64,000 nt of DNA from Geminocystis herdmanii PCC 6308 (GCF_000332235.1 NZ_CM001775.1:2262230-2326229), one strand, 5' to 3'; positions 46,345 to 55,555 are shown, numbered from the stretch's first letter. Notes: generated by a model from the sequence alone, not told the origin. Translations and numbers: made by a program.

Positions 46345-47709
46345 TTAATTATTAAGATTTAAGCATAATTCTCGAAAATGATCTCCTCGATGTTCAAAAC
46401 TGCGATATTGATCAAAACTAGCACAAGCTGGAGAAAGTAACACGACTTTGGCTTTTGTTTCTTCGGCTAATTGTTTGCCTCTGGCAACAGCTTTTTCCAT
46501 GTCATTGACTATTTCATAGTTTTTAAATCCCTGAATTTCCAATCTTTCGGCAAATAATGAGGATGCTTCACCAATTAACAACACAGAAACACATTTTTCT
46601 TTAATTTTTTTTATCCATGGTGTGTCGTCTCCTTCTTTGGCTTCTCCTCCTGCGATGAGAATGGTGGGAGATGCTACAGAATCTAAGCCAACTTCGGCGG
46701 CATCATAATTGGTGGCTTTACTGTCGTTGATATAATCCACACCGTTGATGGTGGTAATTAATTCTAAACGGTGAGGTACTCCTGTAAATGATGATATAGT
46801 TTCTACGATCGCACCTTTACTAACTCCAGCAAGTCTAGCGGCGGCGGTTGCCATTAAAACATTTTGTAGGTTGTGTTTTCCTACCATTTTAAACAGGGAA
46901 ATAGGGGCAATTAATTCTTTAAAAGCTACTATCCAAGAGTCTTCTAAATAAACTCCTTTTTCTACATCTCCTAATAAAAATTCTTTGCCTTTTACACTTG
47001 TCCAATATACATTTTTCCAGTCTAAATTTAAACCAAAATTATGTAAATAAGGATCATCTCCATTTAAAATTTTAGAGGACGATCGTTCCAATAAACTTGC
47101 TTTAATAAGATGGTAATTTTCGAGGGTTTTATGTCTTGCTAAATGATCAGGAGTGAAGGTTGTCCATAGTCCAATTTTAGGAGATAATTCGATCGAGGAC
47201 TCAATTTGATAACTACTAATTTCGGCGACTACCCATTGAGGAGGATTTTCTAAGGCAGATAAGGCTAATTCACAAGCGGCATAACCGATATTACCACAGG
47301 CACTGGTGTTGATACCGCCAGTTTTTAACATGGCTTCAATTAAAGCTGTAGTGGTGGTTTTACCGTTTGTGCCTGTAATGCCAATCCAAGGAGAAGATTT
47401 GAGATATTGCCAAGCCAACTCCATTTCACCGATGGTTTTAATGCCTTGTTGACGGGCATTGACTAATAATGGTATATCCCAAGGTACACCCGGACTTACT
47501 ACAACAAAATCTGGCTTATTTTGGTCATTTAAGGGCATATTTTCTCCTAACTTGACAGTTATCCCCTCTTGAGCTAGATTTTCTCGAATTTTCTCTAGGG
47601 TTTCGGAGTTTGAACTGTCATAGATAGTGACTTGATGATGATCTTTTGTTAAAATTCGAGCGGCGGCGATGCCAGATTTTCCTAAACCAATGATATTAAC
47701 GTTGCCCAT
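46345..47709 (-). CDS. murD: UDP-N-acetylmuramoylalanine-D-glutamate ligase
   Basis: A 454-residue Mur ligase that adds D-Glu to UDP-MurNAc-L-Ala. It has an N-terminal Rossmann part MGNVNIIGLGKSGIAAARIL, the ATP loop GITGTNGKTTTTALIEAML, HRLELITTINGVDYINDSKA with the conserved His/Asn/Asp, and a C-terminal LLSPACASFDQYRSFEHRG. Complete. No other cell-wall gene is adjacent. Confidence 0.96.
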   Translation of the reverse strand: MGNVNIIGLGKSGIAAARILTKDHHQVTIYDSSNSETLEKIRENLAQEGITVKLGENMPLNDQNKPDFVVVSPGVPWDIPLLVNARQQGIKTIGEMELAWQYLKSSPWIGITGTNGKTTTTALIEAMLKTGGINTSACGNIGYAACELALSALENPPQWVVAEISSYQIESSIELSPKIGLWTTFTPDHLARHKTLENYHLIKASLLERSSSKILNGDDPYLHNFGLNLDWKNVYWTSVKGKEFLLGDVEKGVYLEDSWIVAFKELIAPISLFKMVGKHNLQNVLMATAAARLAGVSKGAIVETISSFTGVPHRLELITTINGVDYINDSKATNYDAAEVGLDSVASPTILIAGGEAKEGDDTPWIKKIKEKCVSVLLIGEASSLFAERLEIQGFKNYEIVNDMEKAVARGKQLAEETKAKVVLLSPACASFDQYRSFEHRGDHFRELCLNLNN

Positions 47710-47771
47710 TTATTTATAATTTTTTTTAATAATTATCAATTTGTAAAAGTTTACTAATCAATTTTAATTGT

Positions 47772-48323
47772 TTATCGGTCTTTTCTTCTCTTATTTTCCC
47801 AAGTTTTCCTTGCTTCTTTATACCATTTTTTCACTCTTAAATCTAAAGAAAATCCTCGTTTAGTTTGAATAATAATTGTACCACTAACTCGATCGTGAAA
47901 GGCTTGATTATATTCATCATCGGTTAAAGCCGTCACCCCGTCAGCAATCAAGGGTGTACAAAACAAAACCATGAGCAAAAAATCAGCAAAGTTGACTTTT
48001 AAGCCGATCATGGTCAAAAATGCCAGAATAGCAATGATACCTTCTCGTTTTATCAAATTGACAAGTAGGGGAAGACGGTTAAAACGAGCATCGGTAATTT
48101 TTAAATCCATTGCCCAACGTCCTAAACTTTGTCCTTTGTTTTTATCTACTATGATCACCCGTAAAATTAACCATAGCAAAGAAAAAACCATAAATTCCAA
48201 GAAAATATTAGTCACAAGGGAGGATATTATCCAAACTGCGATAAAATCGATTAAAAAAGCGTAGGCACGTCGATCGAACGGAGCTTTGGGCGATCGACGA
48301 TATTGGATTTCTTCGCTATACAT
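47772..48323 (-). CDS. RDD family membrane protein
   Basis: A 183-residue protein. KAPFDRRAYAFLIDFIAVWI carries the Arg and Asp of the RDD signature, followed by three or four membrane segments and GQSLGRWAMDLKITD between them. Function of RDD proteins is mostly unknown, with some acting in ion transport. The C-terminal tail is basic. Same strand as murD, 62 bp apart. Confidence 0.85.
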   Translation of the reverse strand: MYSEEIQYRRSPKAPFDRRAYAFLIDFIAVWIISSLVTNIFLEFMVFSLLWLILRVIIVDKNKGQSLGRWAMDLKITDARFNRLPLLVNLIKREGIIAILAFLTMIGLKVNFADFLLMVLFCTPLIADGVTALTDDEYNQAFHDRVSGTIIIQTKRGFSLDLRVKKWYKEARKTWENKRRKDR

Positions 48324-48404
48324 GATAGGGGATTCAAGACTTTTGCCAAATATGAGATTATCTGCTATTATAAATTGAAAAGGTATCAGTGGGAGTCTGT
48401 AATT

Positions 48405-48620
48405 ATGCCAAGGTTAAAACGTTGGGAATCCCCTAGAAGGGAAGGAAGAAACGATAAAGGAAAAGGAGGCAGTGCCAAGAAAAAACAATGGCAAAAACGC
48501 CTAAAAATGTTAAAAAGTAAACTCAAAAATAGCAACAATGGGGAAGTTAAAAACTTCCCTTTTTTTATGGCTCAAAAATTGATAATAAACATCACCAATA
48601 ATTGTCAAAACAAAGGCTAA
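48405..48620 (+). CDS. Small basic protein, doubtful
   Basis: A 71-codon frame, MPRLKRWESPRREGRNDKGK onward, extremely lysine/arginine-rich for the first 45 residues. A strong terminator (48541-48567) lies inside its 3' part, so the real transcript may end before the stop and the C-terminal residues are suspicious. It might be a nucleic-acid-binding peptide, a decayed gene or a small RNA. Confidence 0.35.
   Translation: MPRLKRWESPRREGRNDKGKGGSAKKKQWQKRLKMLKSKLKNSNNGEVKNFPFFMAQKLIINITNNCQNKG
48541..48567 (+). terminator. Rho-independent terminator
   Basis: Perfect 8-bp stem GGGAAGTT/AACTTCCC with a three-base loop and a run of T directly after. It must serve a plus-strand transcript beginning after 48323, since both neighbouring genes read the other way. 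This implies a short transcript of roughly 150-200 nt. Confidence 0.85.
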
Positions 48621-48672
48621 AGCCCTTACTACAAACTAATAATTTGATTGTTATTCATAATGAGAGTACATT

Positions 48673-48765
48673 CTAATTATTTTTAGCTTTAGTTTTAAGT
48701 CCACTACTACTAAGTTTTTTTGCATCTTTACTAGCTTGTTTTGTATAAACTATTTTATATTTCAC
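48673..48765 (-). pseudogene. YoeB/RelE-type toxin, N-terminal remnant
   Basis: A GTG start overlapping the antitoxin stop (GTGA) reads KYKIVYTKQASKDAKKLSSS then GLKTKAKNN and stops at TAG. YTKQAxKDxKKLxxxGLKxKA is the beginning of Txe/YoeB-like RelE toxins, which normally run to about 85-90 residues; only 30 codons remain. The toxin is therefore dead while its antitoxin survives. Confidence 0.75.
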
Positions 48766-49004
48766 CAGTCTAATTCCTCATCACAGTCTTTTCTGGGAGT
48801 ATTTAAGCCTTCTTGAATTGATTTTTTCATCCCCGATATTGAAGATAAATATAATGTTTCGTGAATTGCCAACCAGTCTTCTTGAGAGATTAAAACTGCA
48901 TTATTTTTTTCTCCAGTAATCGTAATTGGTTGATGAGATATGGTTACTTCTTCTATTCGTTGATTAAAGTTACTTTCCGCTTGTTGAATAGTTTTAATAG
49001 TCAT
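48762..49004 (-). CDS. Phd/YefM-type antitoxin
   Basis: An 80-residue antitoxin: FNQRIEEVTISHQPITITGE, then AVLISQEDWLAIHETLYL and a C-terminal GLNTPRKDCDEELDW. This is the YefM/Phd class usually paired with YoeB/Txe toxins, whose truncated gene follows with a 4-base overlap. Orphan by degradation. Confidence 0.88.
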   Translation of the reverse strand: MTIKTIQQAESNFNQRIEEVTISHQPITITGEKNNAVLISQEDWLAIHETLYLSSISGMKKSIQEGLNTPRKDCDEELDW

Positions 49005-49079
49005 AGGATTTGATTTATCTTTTTTTCTAATTATAATTATTATTGTCTTGGATATTACGAGTTTTAACTTTGTCAGGGT

Positions 49080-49769
49080 TTAATTAACAACTTTTCCGAT
49101 GACGATTATACAAGGGGATAAAGAAATATTTACAGTTTTTTCCACAATATTATTCAATGTACCTTTCCAAATTTGTTGATGAGGATTTCCCCCGTTTTTA
49201 ATAATCGCAATGGGATAATCGCTCGATCGACCATACTCCTGTAATTTTTGAGTTATGATAGGTAAATTTTTCCCTCCCATGAGAATAACTAAAGTATCCA
49301 CTTGACTTAATATTGACCAATTGAGTATATTCGGATCATGACCTGTCAGAATAGTTAAACAACGACTATCATCTTTTTCTGTCAACATGATATTCGCCCA
49401 TAAAGGCACGGCAAGGGCGGAAGAAATACCGGGAATAAGCTCAATATCCGTATTAAGATGACTTAAAGCCTCTAATTCTGGATTAATACGCCCAAAAATA
49501 GCAGGATCACCGCATTTAAGACGAATAACGGTATCATATTCTTGGGCATACTTGACTAATAAATCATTAATACTGATTTGAGAAGTACTAACTTTACCGC
49601 CTCTCTTTCCCACACAAATCTTGAGACACTCATCGGAAGCGATGTCGAGGATTTCCTTTTCGATTAAACCATCATAAATAATAACCTGCGCTTGGGATAG
49701 GATTCGATAACCCTTCACCGTCAGATAGTCAATTCCTCCAATTCCTGCACCAATGAAATAAACAGTCAT
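49080..49769 (-). CDS. cobA: Uroporphyrinogen-III C-methyltransferase
   Basis: A 229-residue SUMT that makes precorrin-2 from uroporphyrinogen III, at the branch to sirohaem and cobalamin. It has YFIGAGIGGIDYLTVKGYRI, VGKRGGKVSTSQ, VIRLKCGDPAIFGR and LIPGISSALAVP. The first loop is GAGIGGID where most have GAGPGDPD/E, an unusual variation at the SAM-binding turn. No CysG fusion. Stand-alone; cobM lies 5 kb away. Confidence 0.88.
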   Translation of the reverse strand: MTVYFIGAGIGGIDYLTVKGYRILSQAQVIIYDGLIEKEILDIASDECLKICVGKRGGKVSTSQISINDLLVKYAQEYDTVIRLKCGDPAIFGRINPELEALSHLNTDIELIPGISSALAVPLWANIMLTEKDDSRCLTILTGHDPNILNWSILSQVDTLVILMGGKNLPIITQKLQEYGRSSDYPIAIIKNGGNPHQQIWKGTLNNIVEKTVNISLSPCIIVIGKVVN

Positions 49770-49867
49770 AAAAACGAGCTTTATATTTTACTCACGTTTC
49801 AAGTTAATAGTTAAGAAATATTTAAGATGTTGCCAAATATATCCTAAATGTTGAATAATAAAATTAT

Positions 49868-49882
49868 TGAGAAAAATAATCA
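49868..49882 (+). promoter_or_regulatory. Possible Fur box upstream of feoA
   Basis: TGAGAAAAATAATCA matches the 7-1-7 Fur motif TGATAATnATTATCA at 11 of 14 positions and lies 60 bp before feoA. Iron-controlled repression of feo operons is usual. In such AT-rich DNA a chance match is quite possible. Confidence 0.4.
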
Positions 49883-49941
49883 ATAATTTAGATAATTTTA
49901 TTCAATACTTTTTCATTAATAGTATAAAGGAAAATTAGATA

Positions 49942-50556
49942 ATGATGAAATCCAGTAAGACTGAAAACATACACTGGCAGAAGTTTTCTTATTGGGGTGA
50001 AAAATCCAATTTGGAAGATGAGACAACAACAACTTTAGGGCAGAAATTTTCATCTTCTAGCTATGCTCTTTCTCAAGCTAAAACTGGTGCAACGGTGTGG
50101 GTTGTGGGATTTACAGAAAAAGGTGGTACTAATAAATTTTTGGGTATGGGGTTAATTAGGGGTACGAAACTTCAAATTGTCAATGCTCAACCTAGTGGCT
50201 CGGTAATGATTGCCATTCAAGATCAAAGAATGGGTATCGGGGCTGGTATGGCTAACAAAATTTTAGTCAGTGATACGCAGTTAATCCATCAAGAGGAAAA
50301 TTTAATGACAAATACTACTAGAGTTTATTTGCGAGAAATGGTGAGTGGTACGGTAGGACGTGTTTTAGGTTATGAGAAAGCCATGAGGGGTTATAAAGGT
50401 AAATTGTTATCTATGGGGTTAACGCCGCGCACAGAATTTACCGTAATTAGGGTAGCACCTTTAGGAGACCCCATTGAAATTAAGGTTAGAGATTTTCATT
50501 TAAGTTTGCGCAAACAAGAAGCTGACACTTTAATAGTAGAAATTGTTAATAGTTAA
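49942..50556 (+). CDS. feoA: FeoA-like protein with two FeoA domains
   Basis: A 204-residue protein. After an unstructured ~45-residue start it has two tandem SH3-like FeoA domains. The first includes VVGFTEKGGTNKFLGMGLIR and PSGSVMIAIQDQRMGIG, the second KAMRGYKGKLLSMGLTPRTE and PLGDPIEIKVRDFHLSLRK. Single-domain FeoA proteins are ~80 residues, so this is a fused pair; double-domain forms are known in cyanobacteria. It probably regulates FeoB. Start of the feoABC operon. Confidence 0.9.
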   Translation: MMKSSKTENIHWQKFSYWGEKSNLEDETTTTLGQKFSSSSYALSQAKTGATVWVVGFTEKGGTNKFLGMGLIRGTKLQIVNAQPSGSVMIAIQDQRMGIGAGMANKILVSDTQLIHQEENLMTNTTRVYLREMVSGTVGRVLGYEKAMRGYKGKLLSMGLTPRTEFTVIRVAPLGDPIEIKVRDFHLSLRKQEADTLIVEIVNS

Positions 50557-50639
50557 TAGCTATGAAACAAGCATTTTAGATAATTAATCAGTATTTTTAC
50601 TTATTATCTTGACCATTAACCATCAACAAAACAAAAAGT

Positions 50640-52967
50640 ATGTTAAAACCAATTATAGGACTTATAGGCAATCCTAATTGTGGAAAAACCACCCTTTTTA
50701 ATGCCTTGACAGGAGCAAATCAACGCACGGGAAACTGGCCCGGTGTTACAGTCGATCGAAAAGAAGGTAAATTTAATCATGAAGGTAAAACAATTACTGT
50801 AGTCGATTTACCCGGAGTTTACTCTTTGGATGCAGATGATGAAGAAACGGGATTAGATGAGTTAGTGGCACGAGATTATTTACTTTCAGGGGAAGCTAAT
50901 TTAATTATTAATATTGTGGATGCTTCTAATTTAGAACGTAATCTCTATTTAACGACTCAAATCATGGAGATGCACTTACCCATGGTAATTGCCTTGAATA
51001 TGATGGATGTTGCCGAAAAAAGAGGCATTTCTATTGATACTAATTTACTCAGAGAAAGATTAGGTTGTCGAGTAGTTTCTATTAGTGCAGTTAACGGAGA
51101 AGGTATCAAAGAGTTAATTAATGTGATTGCTGAAGAAGTCCAGAATTTGACTCATTCAGTGTCTTATATAGCTTATCCTGCTGTCATTGAGGAGGCTTTA
51201 GAGGAATTAATTTCTTACATTACCGAGAATAGTACTAAACGGATTGTTGAGCCTCGTTGGACGGCTTTAAGTTTATTACAATATGAAGATCGGGGTATAG
51301 AAAATTTAGGGGGGAAAGAATTACCTTCCGTAGTCGCTAAACATCGTCGTCAAATTCATCAAGTACTAGGTGAAGATATTGATATTATGATTGCTGATAG
51401 TCGTTATGGTTTTATTCAGCAAGTTACCCAAGGTGCGACAGGCAGACAAGGGGAAATTAATAGTAACGTGTCCGATCGAATAGATCAAATTGTACTCCAT
51501 CGTTGGTGGGGGATTCCCATTTTCTTCGGTGTGATGTATCTTATGTTTCTTTTTACGATTAATGTTAGTGCAGCGTTTATTGATTTTTTTGACATGACTG
51601 CCTCTACTATTTTTGTGGATGGTTTAGCTCATGTTTTACAAAGTGTTAATACTCCCGGATGGTTAATTGCTTTACTCGCCGATGGTGCGGGGGGCGGTAT
51701 TCAAACTGTAGCGACTTTTATTCCTGTAATTGGCTTTATGTTTTTATTTCTCTCCATTTTGGAAGATTCTGGTTATATGGCACGGGCGGCTTTTGTCATG
51801 GATAGATTAATGCGATTAGTGGGGCTTCCGGGTAAATCTTTTGTGCCAATGTTGGTGGGATTTGGTTGTAACGTACCTGCCATTATGGCAACTCGTACCC
51901 TTGAAAATTCGCGCGATCGTCTCATGACAGTGATGATGAATCCTTTTATGTCATGTGGTGCAAGGCTTCCCGTTTATGCTCTGTTTGCGGCGGCTTTTTT
52001 TCCTATAGGTGGTCAAAATATTGTCTTTGGATTATATATATTAGGTATCATTGCCGCTATTTTTACGGGAATAGTGATGAAAAATACTTTACTCAAAGGA
52101 GAAATTAGTCATTTTGTCATGGAATTACCTCCTTATCATTTACCCCGTGTTAAAGGTGTGTTCATTAGGACATGGGATCGATTAAAAGCCTTTTTATGGA
52201 AAGCAGGGCGCGTAATTATTTTAATGGTAATGGTTTTAGGTTTGTTAAATTCTGTCAGTTTTGATGGCTCTTTTGGCAATCAAGATACCAAAAATTCGGT
52301 TTTGAGTGTTGCGTCTGAAGCTGTAACCCCTATATTTTCCCCTATGGGATTGACTAAAGAAAATTGGGCGGCAACGGTGGGCATTTTCACGGGAGTTTTT
52401 GCTAAAGAAGCGATGGTAGGAACTTTAGATTCCCTTTATAGCCAATTGGCAAAAGAAGATAATCCCGATGAGGAAGCGAAAATAGATGAATATAGCTTCT
52501 GGGGAGGTATAAAAGAGGCTTTTGCCACGATTCCTGCTAATTTAGCTGATTTACCCTCTCAATTGCTCGATCCTTTAGGCTTAAATATTGGTAATACTGA
52601 AAATATCGAAACTGCGGCAGAAGAACAAGAAGTCGATAAAAGCACTTTTGGAGCGATGGTGAAGCGTTTTAATGGACAAGCTGGGGCTTTTGCTTACCTT
52701 TTATTTGTTTTGCTCTATTTCCCTTGTGTTTCGGCTACGGCGGCGGTTTATCGTGAAACTAATTTATGGTGGACAGTTTTTGTCGCAGTATGGACTACGG
52801 GCATGGCTTATTGGGTAGCAACAATGTTTTATCAAATAGCGACTTTTTCCCAACATCCGAGTTTTTCTTTGACATGGATTGTGGTAATGAGTCTAATTTT
52901 GGTGGGAGTGTTATTTACTCTTAGCCAGATTCGCCCCATTAAAACTGTCAAAAAGGCTATTGTTTAG
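50640..52967 (+). CDS. feoB: Ferrous iron transporter FeoB
   Basis: A 775-residue Fe(II) transporter. The N-terminal G domain has G1 GNPNCGKTT, G3 DLPGVYSL, G4 LNMMDVAEK and G5 SAVNGEG. Then come the spacer and the membrane part with about eight to ten segments, including GYMARAAFVMDRLMRLVGLP and VGFGCNVPAIMATR (conserved Cys gate region) and the second Gate repeat near CGARLPVY. Complete; 83 bp after feoA, overlapped upstream region with feoC 10 bp after. Confidence 0.97.
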   Translation: MLKPIIGLIGNPNCGKTTLFNALTGANQRTGNWPGVTVDRKEGKFNHEGKTITVVDLPGVYSLDADDEETGLDELVARDYLLSGEANLIINIVDASNLERNLYLTTQIMEMHLPMVIALNMMDVAEKRGISIDTNLLRERLGCRVVSISAVNGEGIKELINVIAEEVQNLTHSVSYIAYPAVIEEALEELISYITENSTKRIVEPRWTALSLLQYEDRGIENLGGKELPSVVAKHRRQIHQVLGEDIDIMIADSRYGFIQQVTQGATGRQGEINSNVSDRIDQIVLHRWWGIPIFFGVMYLMFLFTINVSAAFIDFFDMTASTIFVDGLAHVLQSVNTPGWLIALLADGAGGGIQTVATFIPVIGFMFLFLSILEDSGYMARAAFVMDRLMRLVGLPGKSFVPMLVGFGCNVPAIMATRTLENSRDRLMTVMMNPFMSCGARLPVYALFAAAFFPIGGQNIVFGLYILGIIAAIFTGIVMKNTLLKGEISHFVMELPPYHLPRVKGVFIRTWDRLKAFLWKAGRVIILMVMVLGLLNSVSFDGSFGNQDTKNSVLSVASEAVTPIFSPMGLTKENWAATVGIFTGVFAKEAMVGTLDSLYSQLAKEDNPDEEAKIDEYSFWGGIKEAFATIPANLADLPSQLLDPLGLNIGNTENIETAAEEQEVDKSTFGAMVKRFNGQAGAFAYLLFVLLYFPCVSATAAVYRETNLWWTVFVAVWTTGMAYWVATMFYQIATFSQHPSFSLTWIVVMSLILVGVLFTLSQIRPIKTVKKAIV

Positions 52968-52977
52968 GGGAGAAAAA

Positions 52978-53199
52978 ATGATTTTAACGGACATACAAAA
53001 TTATTTAATCAAACACCGTAAAGCATCTTTACAAGAGTTAGCTATTTATGCTCATTCTGATGCTGATGCTATTCGTCTGATGTTAAGCCGTCTCATTCGC
53101 AAAGGAAGAGTTAAGCAAATCAAGGGTAAAAAATGCGGTGGTTGTCATAGTTGCACTCCTGAATCCATGGAATTTTATGAATGGATATTGAATCACTAA
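52978..53199 (+). CDS. feoC: FeoC-like protein
   Basis: A 73-residue winged-helix protein: MILTDIQNYLIKHRKASLQE and LMLSRLIRKGRVKQIKGKK, then the cysteine cluster CGGCHSC (C-x2-C-x2-C) typical of FeoC, which may hold an Fe-S cluster. The open frame begins at 52960 inside feoB, but GGGGAGAA precedes the ATG at 52978. Last gene of the operon. Confidence 0.88.
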   Translation: MILTDIQNYLIKHRKASLQELAIYAHSDADAIRLMLSRLIRKGRVKQIKGKKCGGCHSCTPESMEFYEWILNH

Positions 53200-53222
53200 A
53201 AAAATTAACCTATTTCATTGTG

Positions 53223-54086
53223 TTAATAGATTTCGATCGAAACTTGTGCCGTATAAGTTTCATCAGGTTGTAAGTAGTTTAATTGTTCTCCTGTGTTAAG
53301 GGCGTTACGAGGCGCACTCCAAGGCTCAATACAAATAAAATCTTTATCTTTCAATGTCCAAAATACGAGGGTAGAGAATAAATCACTATAGGAAATTTCT
53401 ACTTTTAAATTACGTTTTCCGTCAGTAAATCCTGTTGTTTGTCCTTGTAATTGAGTAAAAGCAATGTCTATTTCGTCTAAATTATAGTCTAATTCACCAT
53501 TAAAACTATAGGTTTTATCTCCTGTTTTACTATTATATTCTTGAGCAGGAATTTCGAGAGTTAATTTAGTTTTATCACCACAGAAAAAGTAAGGATGAAA
53601 ACCAACTGAAAAAGGCATTTTTTCTTGAGATTTATTATGATAAGATTGCTCAATAATCAGTTGCTTTTCTCTTAGTTTATAGGTAAAATTAAGCTCAAAT
53701 TCAAAGGGATAAACCTTTAAAGTTTCTGGGTTACTGGTTAAAGTTAAAGTGAGATTTGCACCGTTATCTGTATCTTGATTTGTGACTATCCAAGGTAAAT
53801 CTCTGGCAAAACCATGTTGTTTTAAAATATAACTTTTTTCTTGATAGGAATAGAGATTATCTGGCAAGTTTCCACAGATAGGAAATAAAACAGGAATGCC
53901 TCCTCTTACACTAAGTTGAGGATTTTTAAATCTCTGTTTATCTAAGTATAAAATTTTTTGCCCTTGTATTGTCCAATCTGTGACAATGCCTCCTTTTTCG
54001 GGGACAATTTCTAAGCGAGAGTTACTGTCTAAATCTTTTAAAATATAGGTTAAATATTCTTCTTGTTTAACAGCGATATTATACAT
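53223..54086 (-). CDS. Aldose 1-epimerase family protein
   Basis: A 287-residue galactose-mutarotase fold. It has LEIVPEKGGIVTDWTIQGQK, RGGIPVLFPICGNLPD, KQHGFARDLPW (catalytic-type His), SVGFHPYFFCGD and CIEPWSAPRNALN with the C-terminal Glu. The FPxCGN variant suits the YeaD-like/D-hexose-6-phosphate epimerase-related branch. It would interconvert sugar anomers; substrate unknown. Convergent with feoC. Confidence 0.88.
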   Translation of the reverse strand: MYNIAVKQEEYLTYILKDLDSNSRLEIVPEKGGIVTDWTIQGQKILYLDKQRFKNPQLSVRGGIPVLFPICGNLPDNLYSYQEKSYILKQHGFARDLPWIVTNQDTDNGANLTLTLTSNPETLKVYPFEFELNFTYKLREKQLIIEQSYHNKSQEKMPFSVGFHPYFFCGDKTKLTLEIPAQEYNSKTGDKTYSFNGELDYNLDEIDIAFTQLQGQTTGFTDGKRNLKVEISYSDLFSTLVFWTLKDKDFICIEPWSAPRNALNTGEQLNYLQPDETYTAQVSIEIY

Positions 54087-54187
54087 AGTTATAATTTAGG
54101 ATAAAAAAGGGTAAGATGAAATGTAAATTAATTCTATAACAAAAGCAAAATTATACGGTAAAAATTTAAAATATTTAACTATAAAAG

Positions 54188-54814
54188 TTAACTGCTAATT
54201 TTTTGTTGAAATTCTAATACAGCGTCAAAAGGTTCATCATAACAAAGATAATCAGTAAATAAATTAATGTCTAAATCAGGTAATAAACTACTATTATTCA
54301 TTTTAGTATAATTTTCATTTTCTAAAACATAGATACTTAATTTTTTTCTTTCCCAAAACCATACTTCTTTTACTCCTAAACCTTGATAAATTTCTAAAGA
54401 ATTAATGCCTCCGCTCGGTACAATTACTTCTATGGCAATATCAGGAATATCTTTATTCGTATTAATACAATAGCATTGATCAGGTTCAATTCCTCGTTGT
54501 ATAATTTGGTTTTTAAAAGTAGTTGAACCTAAAGGATAAAATCTAATTTTTTTAGTGAAAAAATAGGCTTCTAAAAGTATGCCAATAATTTTTTTATCAA
54601 ATTCATGAATACGACTAGGAGACATAATAACTAGATTTTCTTGCAAATATTTAATTTTAATTCTCGATGAATCTTCTAATAAGCATAGTAATTTTTCGTA
54701 CTGATTCCAGCTTATATTATTAATCTGAAAAACTACCTCTGATTCAGCATCTTTTAATTTAGCTAAATTAACTAAATTCTTTAAATGTTCTAATTTATCG
54801 ATCGTACTAACCAT
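54188..54814 (-). CDS. Uma2 family putative endonuclease (DUF820)
   Basis: A 208-residue relative of the protein at 24385, though divergent. YLQENLVIMSPSRIHEFDKK, PDIAIEVIVPSGGINSLEIYQ and KEVWFWERKKLSIYVL are Uma2 core motifs with the Asp and Glu of a PD-(D/E)XK-like fold. Function unknown. Complete and isolated. Confidence 0.82.
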   Translation of the reverse strand: MVSTIDKLEHLKNLVNLAKLKDAESEVVFQINNISWNQYEKLLCLLEDSSRIKIKYLQENLVIMSPSRIHEFDKKIIGILLEAYFFTKKIRFYPLGSTTFKNQIIQRGIEPDQCYCINTNKDIPDIAIEVIVPSGGINSLEIYQGLGVKEVWFWERKKLSIYVLENENYTKMNNSSLLPDLDINLFTDYLCYDEPFDAVLEFQQKISS

Positions 54815-54863
54815 AATTAATTAAATATACCACGATTTTTAATATCAATTATTCTAGCAAAGT

Positions 54864-55532
54864 TTAATATAAGTATATTTGTGATAAATAATAGGCAATA
54901 ATTGCACTGATAACAGGTACGGTTAAATTATCTATACCGATGGAAGAAAAGGTTTCTAATATAGTAGCAAATATTCCCACGATGGAAGCAATCATTAAAT
55001 TTTGCCAAGAAAAACCTAAGATAATTAACGTAACAAAAATACTAATAATTGTCATGGTTAATGAGCCTTCCCAACTTTTTTTATTTCCTAATACTTGATA
55101 TTTATTTTTTCCATATTTTTGTCCAATTAAAGCAGCCATGCCATCACCATAACTCATAATTAAAATGCCAATAGCGGTAAATTGTTTGTATCCAGTTTGC
55201 CAAAATAATGTGGTTAAAATACCAATACTAATAGCATAAAATAATGTACCTAAACTTTTGCGCCCTATCCCATTAACACTAGGTAAAATAGGGAAAAAAT
55301 AGGAAGTTATCGCCACTAAAGAAGCGATGATAGAAGCGAAAATAATTATATCCTGAGATATATTAAGCCACCATGCCAATAAAATAACATTTCCCGTACC
55401 GATATGAACAATTTTACGAGTTAACTCTGCATCGGTTTGAGAATAACGACTAAAAATTTCAGCTATTAATAATAAAATAACTAAATAAATGGTTACGATC
55501 GAAATAGATGTAAATTCTATGTTTAAATACAT
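54864..55532 (-). CDS. Phytol kinase-like membrane protein (VTE5/SEC59/DGK1 family)
   Basis: A 222-residue polytopic protein with about six to seven membrane segments. ELTRKIVHIGTGNVILLAWW, SYGDGMAALIGQKYGKNKY and KSWEGSLTM form the signature of the CTP-dependent lipid kinase family (phytol, dolichol and diacylglycerol kinases). In phototrophs this fits phytol kinase, which recycles chlorophyll-derived phytol to tocopherol. It is divergent from the small gene that follows. Confidence 0.85.
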   Translation of the reverse strand: MYLNIEFTSISIVTIYLVILLLIAEIFSRYSQTDAELTRKIVHIGTGNVILLAWWLNISQDIIIFASIIASLVAITSYFFPILPSVNGIGRKSLGTLFYAISIGILTTLFWQTGYKQFTAIGILIMSYGDGMAALIGQKYGKNKYQVLGNKKSWEGSLTMTIISIFVTLIILGFSWQNLMIASIVGIFATILETFSSIGIDNLTVPVISAIIAYYLSQIYLY

Positions 55533-55555
55533 TGTTAGTCAAGAAAATGAAAGCT

